This document shows, one piece after another, positions 27,336-35,713 of a stretch of DNA of 64,000 nucleotides (positions are counted from its first letter, which is position 1; each line of letters begins with the position of its first letter). The translations under genes were made by a program, and so were the position numbers. The notes beneath the pieces are model-generated. The model was not told where the DNA came from. It did no database searches and was given only the letters and a program-made list of their open reading frames with translations. The DNA lies in the NCBI GenBank assembly GCA_963977425.1, contig CAXBOO010000003.1:248001-312000 (forward strand). Direction: 5' to 3'. Origin of the DNA: CAXBOO01 sp963977425. Lineage in GTDB: Bacteria > Bacteroidota > Bacteroidia > Flavobacteriales_D > Luteibaculaceae.

Positions 27336-27613
27336 TTAACTGCCTACCCTACAAGCCAAAAATCGCAAAAGAGTATGGTTTTGCCTGCGCAGTCTACGGA
27401 ACGAAAAAATAAAAAAAGGGCATAACATAGAACTAAGCTAAAAGCCCGATCAATTAGAAATGTTTCTTTTCACCCTAGAAAGGACACTTACTAGCATTAA
27501 TTTGTGAGTTTTATAATAATTATCAACCCATCTCAAAAAAGCAACACTCCCACTCCTATTCCCTAGCAAAAAGCATACATTTATAGCCGTTCTCAGAACG
27601 CTAATAGACATAA
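27336..27613. other. Intergenic stretch with a possible degenerate cassette end
   Basis: No gene. GGGCATAAC at 27418-27426 is complementary to GTTATGCCC at 20315-20323. It is followed by ATAGAACTAAGCTAAAAGC, which loosely resembles the left attC-like arm, and TTATAGCCGTT (27581-27591) loosely resembles the right end. CGTTCTCAGAACG (27588-27600), a near-perfect palindrome 13 bases before the next ATG, could be an operator. All are weak individually. Confidence 0.35.
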
Positions 27614-30600
27614 ATGACGCTTCAATCTTACATCGACAACCTTAACCAACGCTACAAACTAGGCAATGCAACCGAACACACCTTTCGTGGCGATTTGCAG
27701 CAACTTATTGAAACCCTTGTACCTGGCATTAGAGCGACCAACGAACCGAAGCGACAAAGTTGTGGTGCTCCCGATTACATTTTAACCAAAGGCGAAATAC
27801 CTGTTGGTTTTATTGAAGCCAAAGACATTGGCGATAAAGACCTAGAAGGCAAAAAGAAAACAGGAAACAAAGAGCAATTCGACCGATACAAGGCGTCTTT
27901 AAACAACCTCATTTTTACTGATTACATCGATTTCTATTTGTACAACGATGGCGAACTAATTACAAAAATTGCCATTGCTACGGTAGACGGAAACAGCATA
28001 AAACCCCTACCCGATAACTTCAAGACATTTGAAAACCTCATAAAAAACTTCACTACCCACGTTGGGCAAACCATCAAAAGTCCTAAGAAATTGGCTGAAA
28101 TGATGGCAGGAAAAGCACGACTACTTTCCGACGTTATCGAGCGCTCGCTTACCAGTGATGTAGAAAATGCTGAAAACAGTACACTGAAGGAGCAAATGAA
28201 CGCCTTTAAGGAAATCCTTATCCACGACATTACGCCAAAAGCCTTTGCCGATGTATACGCACAAACCATTGCTTACGGCATGTTTGCGGCACGATTGCAC
28301 GATCCTACCCTCGACAATTTTAGCCGACAAGAAGCCGCAGAATTGATTCCAAAATCAAACCCTTTTTTACGACGCTTGTTTGGTTACATCGCAGGGCCCG
28401 ATATTGACGACCGCATAAAGTGGATAGTGGACGACTTGGCCGAAATATTTTTGGCGTGCAATGTGGCCGAAATACTTAAAAACTTTGGGAAATCCACCAA
28501 AATGGAAGATCCTATCATTCACTTTTACGAAACCTTTTTGAGTGAATACGACCCTAACTTGAGAAAAGCCCGTGGCGTATGGTACACCCCACAACCTGTG
28601 GTAAATTTTATAGTGCGTGCGGTTGACGATATTCTTAAAACCGAGTTTGGCTTATCGCAAGGTTTGGCCGATACCAGCAAAACCAAAATAAAAGTAAACA
28701 CCGATATAGCCGACAAAAAATCTGCTACAGGCTACCGACAAAACGAACAGGAAGTACACAAGGTACAAATACTAGACCCTGCAACGGGTACAGGAACTTT
28801 TTTAGCTGAAACGGTAAAACACATACACCGAAAATTCAAAGGCCAACAAGGCATTTGGAGCAGTTATGTAGAAAAGGAATTGATACCCCGACTGAATGGT
28901 TTTGAGTTGTTGATGGCGAGTTATGCTATGGCACACTTAAAAATGGATTTGTTATTGACTGAAACTGGTTTCAAACCCACCACCGACCAACGCTTTAGAA
29001 TATACCTTACCAATAGCCTAGAAGAGCACCACGAGGACACAGGTACATTATTTGCCAACTGGCTAAGTACAGAAGCCAACGAAGCCAACCACATAAAACG
29101 TGACAGCCCAGTAATGTGTGTTATTGGGAATCCTCCTTACAGTGGCGAAAGTGCCAACAAAGGGGAATGGATTATGAGCCTAATGGACGATTACAAAAAG
29201 GAACCAGGCGGTAAGGAAAAGCTTAAAGAACGTAACCCAAAATGGATTAATGATGATTACGTTAAATTCTTGAGGTATGGTCAACATTTCATTGAAAAAA
29301 ACGGAAGTGGTGTTTTGGCATTTATCAATCCACACGGATTTCTTGACAATCCTACATTTAGAGGGATGCGTTGGAACTTGCTTAAAACCTATGATAAAAT
29401 CTACACCATAGATTTACACGGAAATAGCACGAAGAAAGAAACATGTCCTGACGGAAGTCCCGATATAAATGTTTTTGATATTCAGCAAGGAGTTTCTATA
29501 AATATTTTCATTAAAACAGGAAAGAAAAAACCAAATGATTTAGGTAAAGTATTCCATTATGATTTGTTTGGAAAGCGTGATTTCAAATACAATTTTTTAT
29601 TGCAAAATAGTCTTAGCAATGTTCCGTTTATTGAACTACCAAACAAAGCACCTGATTATTTTATGGTGCAGAAAGATTTCGAATTGGAAGATAAGTACAA
29701 TAGTGGTTTTTCGACCAATGATTTGTTTAAAATCCAAAGTATGGGGATAACAAGTGGTAACGATTCTGAATACGTTGATTATGACAAAAAATTGTTGACA
29801 GAAAAGTTTGATAAAAAAAATATAACACAATTAGAATATAGGGTCTTTGACAAAAGATACATTAACTATGACCAGTCCGAACTTGCAAGGGCACGATTTG
29901 ATTTTATGCAAAATTTGCTTGGTGAAAATTATGCAATATCCTTAGTACGAAGGTCTAGAAATAATGCCTTTGTCTTACCATATGTAACCAACACCATTGT
30001 AGATAAGTGTATTATCTCAACGTTAGATAATGCTAACATTTTCCCTCTGTATCATTATTCCGAAAACACAAAACAACAAAACATAGATTCCGAAACTAAC
30101 CGCAAACCCAACTTAGATGAAAAGATAGTTTCTAACATTGCTAAGAAATTAGGCTTAGAATTTGTTCCCGATCATGAACATATCCCAGAGAAATTTCAAA
30201 TTCTTGTAGAAACTAAAAAAATAGGCGAATCCATCAACCGTCCGTTTGACCACGGCTACAAAGATTGCTTTACTCCTTTGGATGTATTGGATTACATCTA
30301 CGCCATTTTGCATTCGCCAAACTACCGTGAGAAATACAAAGAGTTCTTAAAAATTGATTTCCCACGTGTACCCTTCCCTAAAGACCAAAACACATTATGG
30401 AAACTGGTGAATCTGGGCGGAGAAATTCGGGAATTACACTTAATGGAAAGCCCTGTTTTAGACAATTACATTACTTCCTACCCTAAAGACGGCACCAACA
30501 CCATTACCACAAAAATTGGGCAAAAAGACTGGGAACTGTTGGATACTGAAAAAGGTTTAGGCCGCATTTGGATAAACGATGAACAGTACTTTGACGATAT

Positions 30601-30778
30601 ACCCCTTACCGCTTGGGAGTTTTACATCGGTGGCTACCAACCCGCTCAAAAATGGCTCAAAGACCGTAAAGAGCGTACTCTAAGCTTTGAGGACATACTT
30701 CACTACCAAAAGATAATTGTTGCCCTTACAGAGACTGCTAGGTTAATGATAGAAATTGATAAAATTGAATTGAGTTAG
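27614..30778 (+). CDS. Type ISP/IIG-like restriction-modification enzyme
   Basis: A 1054-aa fused nuclease-methyltransferase. Residues about 50-75 hold a PD-(D/E)xK site: GAPDYIL (Asp about 54) and GFIEAKD (Glu about 68, Lys about 70). The N6-adenine methyltransferase core has motif I DPATGTGTFLAE (about 393) and motif IV NPPYSG (about 508). The last 350 residues form the ISP-type specificity domain (TPLDVLDYIYAILHSPNYREKY). No SF2 helicase is seen between nuclease and methylase, unlike LlaGI/LlaBIII, so it resembles the shorter helicase-less members. It protects the element or host from foreign DNA. Confidence 0.85.
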   Translation: MTLQSYIDNLNQRYKLGNATEHTFRGDLQQLIETLVPGIRATNEPKRQSCGAPDYILTKGEIPVGFIEAKDIGDKDLEGKKKTGNKEQFDRYKASLNNLIFTDYIDFYLYNDGELITKIAIATVDGNSIKPLPDNFKTFENLIKNFTTHVGQTIKSPKKLAEMMAGKARLLSDVIERSLTSDVENAENSTLKEQMNAFKEILIHDITPKAFADVYAQTIAYGMFAARLHDPTLDNFSRQEAAELIPKSNPFLRRLFGYIAGPDIDDRIKWIVDDLAEIFLACNVAEILKNFGKSTKMEDPIIHFYETFLSEYDPNLRKARGVWYTPQPVVNFIVRAVDDILKTEFGLSQGLADTSKTKIKVNTDIADKKSATGYRQNEQEVHKVQILDPATGTGTFLAETVKHIHRKFKGQQGIWSSYVEKELIPRLNGFELLMASYAMAHLKMDLLLTETGFKPTTDQRFRIYLTNSLEEHHEDTGTLFANWLSTEANEANHIKRDSPVMCVIGNPPYSGESANKGEWIMSLMDDYKKEPGGKEKLKERNPKWINDDYVKFLRYGQHFIEKNGSGVLAFINPHGFLDNPTFRGMRWNLLKTYDKIYTIDLHGNSTKKETCPDGSPDINVFDIQQGVSINIFIKTGKKKPNDLGKVFHYDLFGKRDFKYNFLLQNSLSNVPFIELPNKAPDYFMVQKDFELEDKYNSGFSTNDLFKIQSMGITSGNDSEYVDYDKKLLTEKFDKKNITQLEYRVFDKRYINYDQSELARARFDFMQNLLGENYAISLVRRSRNNAFVLPYVTNTIVDKCIISTLDNANIFPLYHYSENTKQQNIDSETNRKPNLDEKIVSNIAKKLGLEFVPDHEHIPEKFQILVETKKIGESINRPFDHGYKDCFTPLDVLDYIYAILHSPNYREKYKEFLKIDFPRVPFPKDQNTLWKLVNLGGEIRELHLMESPVLDNYITSYPKDGTNTITTKIGQKDWELLDTEKGLGRIWINDEQYFDDIPLTAWEFYIGGYQPAQKWLKDRKERTLSFEDILHYQKIIVALTETARLMIEIDKIELS

Positions 30779-30799
30779 AGAAAACTAAATGGAGCATAT

Positions 30800-31081
30800 A
30801 TGAAAATCTACAAGCATAGAATAAAAGACGGGGCACTCAGTAGAAATCAATCACTATTTAGATATACAGAGAATACAGCCAGTATAGTTGATGGAGAATT
30901 CTGTAGAATAATTGGGGTTATACCTCCAAGCATTAATTTTTTCAAAGCAAATAGTGAAAATAAAAACATAGCTAATATTTACGAAATACATGTTCTTCAC
31001 AGTAAAGTGAATAGTACCGCATATATCAACCCAGACGATTTGATTGAGTTAGCACAAGAAGATTGGTTATACTTAGAATAA
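30800..31081 (+). CDS. Small hypothetical protein downstream of the restriction enzyme
   Basis: A 93-aa protein with no signal or recognised domain. GGAG five bases before the ATG is an unusually good ribosome-binding site for this genome. It lies 21 bases after the restriction enzyme stop and is probably cotranscribed. An accessory or regulatory role is possible but unsupported. Confidence 0.6.
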   Translation: MKIYKHRIKDGALSRNQSLFRYTENTASIVDGEFCRIIGVIPPSINFFKANSENKNIANIYEIHVLHSKVNSTAYINPDDLIELAQEDWLYLE

Positions 31082-31141
31082 AAATTCTACTTGAATTACA
31101 GTATAATTTCAACGAATTTACCCTCAACTATATTTTTATGT

Positions 31142-31165
31142 AGCATTTCAAATAATTGAAATGCT
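31142..31165. terminator. Perfect 10-bp hairpin
   Basis: AGCATTTCAA / TTGAAATGCT with a four-base loop (ATAA), 61 bases after the small gene. No T-run follows; it is a possible transcript end before the repeat array. Confidence 0.4.
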
Positions 31166-31231
31166 GTAGATTAATTTACCCTAGTGATAGCAAAAGCTAC
31201 GCAAATATTATTTTTAGTTGAATAGCACTTT

Positions 31232-32400
31232 AAACTACGCTTAACCCTGTAATATCAACCATTATGCGAACTTGTAGTTTTCTGTAGTTACAGATAGTAC
31301 ATAAACTACGCTTAACCCAAGTAATTCCAGCCACTATGCGTTCTTGTAGATTTCTGTAGTTACAAATAGTACATAAATAACGTATAAAACTGCGCTTAAC
31401 CCTGTAATACCAAACACTATGCGCACTTATAGTTTTCTGTAGGTACAGAAAGTACACTTCGATAAATCCTAGTAGTAACAATGAGTACATAATTAATACT
31501 ATCCATAACTAAAGCCAATATTTCCGATAACGAGTGATAGCAACACCTACATCTTTTCTATACTTTTCGATACACATCACTACATCCAAGTCGTACCAAA
31601 GAGTATACGCACTTGTAGTTTACTGTAGTTGCAAATAACACATAATTCAAAGCATAAACTCCTCTTAACCCTGTAATACCAATCACTATGCATACTTGTA
31701 GTTATCTATAGGTACAGAAAGTACACTTCGATAAATCCTAGTCGTAACAACGAGTACATAAACAATATTACTTATAACCTAAAGTCAATATTTCCGATAA
31801 ATGAGTGACAGCAACACCTACACCATTTCTGTAATTCACACTACACATCACTATACCCAAGTCGTATCAACGAATACATAAATAATATTATCAATGCGGT
31901 ATAGCTAGTATTTCCGACAATCGAGCGATAACAACACCTACATCTTTTCTATAGTTTTTACTACACATCACTGTACCCAAGTCGTACCAATGTGTATATA
32001 AATAATATTATCTATGCTGTAGAGCTAGTATTTCAGACAATCGAGGGATAGCAGCACCTACATCTTTTCTATACTTTTTGATATACATCACTACATCCAA
32101 GTCGTAACAGCGAGTATACGCACTTGTAGATTTCTGTAGTTACAGATGGTACATAATCAACACCATAAACTGTGCTTAAACCTGTCAAATCAAGCACTAT
32201 GCACACTTATAGTTTTCTGTAGGTACTGAAAGTACACTTCAATACACCCTAGTCATACCATCGAGTACATAGATAATATAGCTATGCTGTAGAGCTAGTA
32301 TTTCCGATAGTGAGTGACAGCGGCACCTACATCTTTTCTGTAGATTACACTATACCCAAGCCGTACCAAAGAGTTCATAAATAATATTATTCTTCGTCTA
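31232..32400. repeat. Array of degenerate palindrome-containing repeats
   Basis: A non-coding mosaic of two repeat types. Type A (about 70 bases) has CGCTTAACCCTGTAAT, a CACTATGCG-like box and CTTGTAGTTTTCTGTAGTTA with a TTCTGTA...TACAGAA palindrome; examples start near 31232, 31303, 31387, 31611, 31694, 32121 and 32202. Type B (about 120 bases) has AAGTCGTACCAA, GAGTACATAAATAATATTAT, GCTAGTATTTCCGA and AACACCTACATCTTTTCT; copies lie around 31462, 31722, 31866, 31986 and 32245. There is no spacer pattern, so it is not CRISPR. Short ORFs here are not credible genes. Confidence 0.75.
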
Positions 32401-32502
32401 TGATTTGAGGTAAGTGAAATTCGCAATGGCATTATTGCTATACTATAAGGTGATTCCACCTACCCTGCTATTTCATTACATTTACATTCCGTTAAATATA
32501 AC

Positions 32503-33897
32503 ATGAACAAAATGACCACTAAAACCTTCTTTTTAATGCTTTTTGTGCTTTTACCTTTCATCCATTATGCTCAAGAGTTGGAAGTAGTGGAGGAAGGTGA
32601 AATGGATTTGATAGGAGTAGATGATATTAAAGAATTGGATCCTAAACAAAAAAGCGGAAGGCCTCAAGGTTTTCATCTTATTGATACCACCCTGTTTTTA
32701 AAAGCTGTATATGAATTTGATCAGAACCTACTTCCGAAATTTGGTCATTTTTATACGACACCAAATCAAAAGCCAACTCGAATTCTGTTCAACGATTCGA
32801 TTATTATAAGCGATATCCTTGGCCTTATTGGTGATCAGTTTTTTGTTTCTGCGCGTACCCAAAGCACAGGAAATGAATTATGGGTGTATTCTTTAAAGAA
32901 TCAACAAGCATCTTTGGTGAAAGAAATGATACCTGGGAGTAATGGTAAGCATATTCAAAATGTAGTTGTTAAAGATGAGAAATTATATTTTATGGGTACG
33001 GATGAACAGCATGGAAAAGATCTGTGGGTGAGCAATGGTACGGCAAGTGGAACACATTTAATTGTAGATGCTTTTGAAGATCAAGACCCATTTATTAAGG
33101 ACTTGATAAATTTTCGAGATCACTTATATTATTGGGGGAAAGCTCATTTGTACAGGAGTAATGGTGAAAAGGGAAATGGAATGGAAATTAAGATCCACAA
33201 TGATGGTGACATTAACTATAATGCCATTGTTCCTTTAGGGGAATCACTGCTTATATCTGTAAGTACCTCTGATGGAGGACGGCTATATACATACGAACCT
33301 TCTAGTAATAAAGTGAATTTGATAAAAACTAGTAAAAATAAAGCCTCATTTGCTAATCTATACCCAACAGAAGCCGTCAAAGGTTATAGTTACTTTACGA
33401 TACGATCTGATGATCCAGAAGTGACTGGTTTATGGAAGACCAATGGGAAAAGTGAAGGAACTATTCGAATTCCTATGCCTGATACCAGTTTTACAGATTT
33501 AAGAATGTTATATCCAATTGGAGATCGCATTTACTTCACCGCTTTTGCAGATGAATTAGGTGGGGCTATTTGGGTTTTAGACTGTGAAAATGATCACATT
33601 TTTCGATTAGTTAATACTCTCAATTTGCCAAAAACACCATATCCTCATAGCTATATTGGCAGTCCAGGTAGAGTGTATTTCCAAATTGGGTTGACGGATA
33701 AGGAGTTATGGATGACGGATGGAACCGAAGCTGGAACTAAATGCATAATGAGAACTAGCAAAAGTCAAGATTTTACAGAATACGTCCTCCTAGGCAACAA
33801 CTTAATTTTTAACGCAACTATTTTAGGAACCCTAGAGAGGGAATTGTTTCACCATGCAAACGGAAATGAGAAGCCTAAACTTTACTTTAATTTTTAA
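32503..33897 (+). CDS. Secreted ELWxxDGTxxGT-repeat protein
   Basis: A 464-aa exported protein (signal MTTKTFFLMLFVLLPFIHYAQ). It carries units of the ELWxxDGTxxGT type: DLWVSNGTASGTHLIVD, GLWKTNGKSEGTIRIP and ELWMTDGTEAGTKCIM, with intervening beta-rich segments, which suggests a beta-propeller. This repeat is frequent in secreted Bacteroidota and myxobacterial proteins. No type IX sorting domain is seen at the C-terminus. It sits between two blocks of the palindromic repeats, inside the island. Confidence 0.75.
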   Translation: MNKMTTKTFFLMLFVLLPFIHYAQELEVVEEGEMDLIGVDDIKELDPKQKSGRPQGFHLIDTTLFLKAVYEFDQNLLPKFGHFYTTPNQKPTRILFNDSIIISDILGLIGDQFFVSARTQSTGNELWVYSLKNQQASLVKEMIPGSNGKHIQNVVVKDEKLYFMGTDEQHGKDLWVSNGTASGTHLIVDAFEDQDPFIKDLINFRDHLYYWGKAHLYRSNGEKGNGMEIKIHNDGDINYNAIVPLGESLLISVSTSDGGRLYTYEPSSNKVNLIKTSKNKASFANLYPTEAVKGYSYFTIRSDDPEVTGLWKTNGKSEGTIRIPMPDTSFTDLRMLYPIGDRIYFTAFADELGGAIWVLDCENDHIFRLVNTLNLPKTPYPHSYIGSPGRVYFQIGLTDKELWMTDGTEAGTKCIMRTSKSQDFTEYVLLGNNLIFNATILGTLERELFHHANGNEKPKLYFNF

Positions 33898-33939
33898 CGA
33901 TCTTTTTGTAAATAAATCAGACTAATGTACATAGAGGGA

Positions 33940-34115
33940 CAGAGACATACAACGAAGTCACACCAAAGAGCAAATAAATAATAATCCACAAAGTCTATAG
34001 GTCAATATTTCCTATAAATGAGTGACAGCAGACCCTACAGTTTTCTGTAGTTTACACTACACATCACTACCCCCAAGCAGTATCAACGAGTGCATAAATA
34101 ATATCACAACCTATT
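33940..34115. repeat. Second block of type B palindromic repeat
   Basis: Contains TCAATATTTCC, AATGAGTGACAGCA, TTTTCTGTAGTTTACACTA and CATCACTACCCCCAAGCAG in the same order as the array at 31232-32400. One diverged copy follows the ELW-repeat gene. A 225-base open frame here is chance. The stretch 34116-34404 shows no gene. Confidence 0.6.
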
Positions 34116-34404
34116 TCAATCGCACTACCCCAATAAGGAGGAATTATGGGTTTGGCAACATCAGATTACACCAATCAAAATTATATAACACCTATCCCTT
34201 CCTTAACAATGTTTTATCCTTATATTTTATAAATTTAAACGCATAAAGATCAGCTCTCGGCTTACTTAACAATTAAAAGTTACGTTTCGTTTTTATGTAA
34301 GTTTCACAGCCTTGAAGGTTAGGTTTGAACTCTATGATATTTTCATGTAGAAAACATGTGGTCCATTAAATCTTTTTAAAACTTAATCGAAAAAAAACAA
34401 TAAC

Positions 34405-34881
34405 ATGAAATCAACAATTTTCACCTTCGCATTTCTTTTTGTACTCTGCCTAAATGTTAACGCTCAAACCACAAAAAAAACTTCTTCCGAAGGTGTATTT
34501 TCAGTGTGGCAAAGAACTGATTTCAGGTCTTTCGATGAAGAATATAATCTTATTGTGAAATATGATGACACAACTATTCAATTTAGCATTGTTGAAAATG
34601 GTCTGTTTACAGTATTCATGACTAAGAAAACAACGAAAAAATACATAATTGGTGAACATTACAACCATTCTGCATTCTACAATATCGAAAAAGAACAATT
34701 TTTTTATATCGACTTTTCTATGAATAAACCTGCAATTAACGGATTCGGAAAATACCCTTTATCACTCAAAAAAACTTCTTTAGAAATAATGGAAATGATT
34801 ATTGAAGGCAAAAGTAAAAATGATGTTTATGAATATTTGATAAGTCAAACAGATGAAGTTTCTGATATATTACAGAATTAA
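34405..34881 (+). CDS. Small secreted hypothetical protein at the island's right end
   Basis: A 158-aa protein with signal MKSTIFTFAFLFVLCLNVNA cleaved before QTT. The mature part is beta-rich early (YNLIVKYDDTTIQFSIVENG) and helical late. I recognise no family. It is the last gene before the right attachment core, with its stop three bases from the GTCCC arm block. Confidence 0.65.
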   Translation: MKSTIFTFAFLFVLCLNVNAQTTKKTSSEGVFSVWQRTDFRSFDEEYNLIVKYDDTTIQFSIVENGLFTVFMTKKTTKKYIIGEHYNHSAFYNIEKEQFFYIDFSMNKPAINGFGKYPLSLKKTSLEIMEMIIEGKSKNDVYEYLISQTDEVSDILQN

Positions 34882-34883
34882 TC

Positions 34884-34918
34884 GTCCCATTTTTGTCCCT
34901 CACAACACACAAAGTCCC
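34884..34918. repeat. GTCCC repeats inside the right end, candidate arm sites
   Basis: GTCCCATTTTTGTCCCTC then ACAACA matches the block at 13053-13076 at 20 of 24 positions, and a further GTCCC follows at 34914. The two blocks sit just inside opposite ends of the island, as expected of arm-type integrase sites. Confidence 0.55.
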
Positions 34919-34938
34919 GCAAATACTAACAAATCACT

Positions 34939-34955
34939 TTCTGTATAGGAAAGTA
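34939..34955 (+). other. Right attachment core (attR)
   Basis: TTCTGTATAGGAAAGTA followed by G, which would read Phe-Cys-Ile-Gly-Lys-stop in frame, the same peptide as the MnmE tail. It differs from the left copy by one synonymous base, as expected of a displaced mnmE 3' end. No coding sequence precedes it in that frame. Confidence 0.85.
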
Positions 34956-34990
34956 GCTGGTAAACAATATATTAAACACTTTTCACTGAG

Positions 34991-35371
34991 CTAAAAACTA
35001 CAATTGTAAGCACAATAGCCATCACTAAGTGCATCAATTATATTTTCCGCTCCACATACTTTATAGCGACCGTCTTTCCAAGTTTTTTCCAAACATCTCA
35101 TATCTCCGAATTTGTACCGATACAAGGCATCTTCATACGCCTCTTCTAAAGCATTTCGGCTTTCGTCTTCTTGATTGTACATTGAACGTATTTTATATTG
35201 AAGCTCTTGTTTTTCGCTTTCTAATTGCGCTACACTTTCCTCTAGTTCTGTATTTGAAGCTTGCAAATACGCAATCTTCTGCTCCAAATCTTTGGTATTG
35301 CAAGAACTAAATACAGCAATACTCGAAATTGAAATGAATAACATCAACCTTTTAAGCTTCAAATTCTTCAT
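34991..35371 (-). CDS. Coiled-coil lipoprotein
   Basis: A 126-aa protein with a lipoprotein signal (MLFISISSIAVFSSC, Cys about residue 24) and a heptad-rich coiled coil (residues about 28-75: LEQKIAYLQASNTELEES). The C-terminal part has four Cys (MRCLEK, KVCGAE, GYCAYNC) that could form disulfides. I recognise no family. It is the first gene right of the island and reads against the following operon. Confidence 0.65.
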   Translation of the reverse strand: MKNLKLKRLMLFISISSIAVFSSCNTKDLEQKIAYLQASNTELEESVAQLESEKQELQYKIRSMYNQEDESRNALEEAYEDALYRYKFGDMRCLEKTWKDGRYKVCGAENIIDALSDGYCAYNCSF

Positions 35372-35578
35372 GTGATTTTCATGTGTAATTACGACAAAAT
35401 AGCACTTATTCCATTATTTATACTACCAATGTGCGAATTCATCTAAGGCAATTCACCAATTCCATATATTTGAGGTTTTTGTACCGAGTCGTAAATAGTT
35501 TACGGTTTACAGCATTACTATTGTTCCGAAAACAATCAAAACAACCCAGATATAAAACAAACTGAAATATCATACGAC

Positions 35579-35707
35579 ATGAAGAACTTCACATACAGCT
35601 TGCCCATGTCCTACAACATGCTTAAATCGCATTTGAATCTCAAAAACAAGGCAAACAATACACCTATGCAAAATATGAATGTTGATTTTCTAAACGAACT
35701 GAGATAA
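35579..35707 (+). CDS. Possible 42-aa leader peptide of the defence operon
   Basis: A short open frame, MKNFTYSLPMSYNMLKSHLN to FLNELR, ending six bases before the hsdM start. It is basic and lacks a signal peptide. The spacing suggests a coupled leader or small regulator, but the length allows chance. Bases 35372-35578 contain CGTAAATAGTTTACG (35489-35503), an inverted repeat that could be an operator for this operon, and no gene. Confidence 0.35.
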   Translation: MKNFTYSLPMSYNMLKSHLNLKNKANNTPMQNMNVDFLNELR

Positions 35708-35713
35708 GTAAAA

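Larger units (their letters stand above)
12912..34955. mobile_element. Integrative genomic island at the mnmE 3' end
   Basis: About 22 kb bounded by two near-identical 17-bp core repeats (16 of 17 match), the left one forming the end of mnmE. Inside the left end is a tyrosine recombinase reading inward, and related GTCCC-rich repeats flank both cores on the inside. Contents in order: integrase, unknown gene, iteron cluster, HTH/excisionase-like gene, primase-helicase, two attC-like cassettes, a metal-efflux operon, a type ISP-like restriction enzyme, a repeat array and two secreted proteins. No conjugation genes or phage structural genes are seen, so it would depend on a helper or on transformation. 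Insertion at this end of trmE/mnmE is the known strategy of Salmonella island SGI1, but the cargo here is unrelated. Confidence 0.85.

Noticed and set aside
31230..31490. An 86-aa minus-strand open frame in the repeat array
   Set aside because: It is built of palindromic repeat units and lacks a signal, domain or neighbour support; it is almost certainly chance.
31232..32400. A CRISPR array
   Set aside because: The units are long, diverged and interleaved in two types, there are no constant-length spacers, and no cas genes are in the window.
34022..34246. A 74-aa plus-strand open frame
   Set aside because: It lies in a diverged repeat copy and AT-rich spacer with no recognisable protein features.
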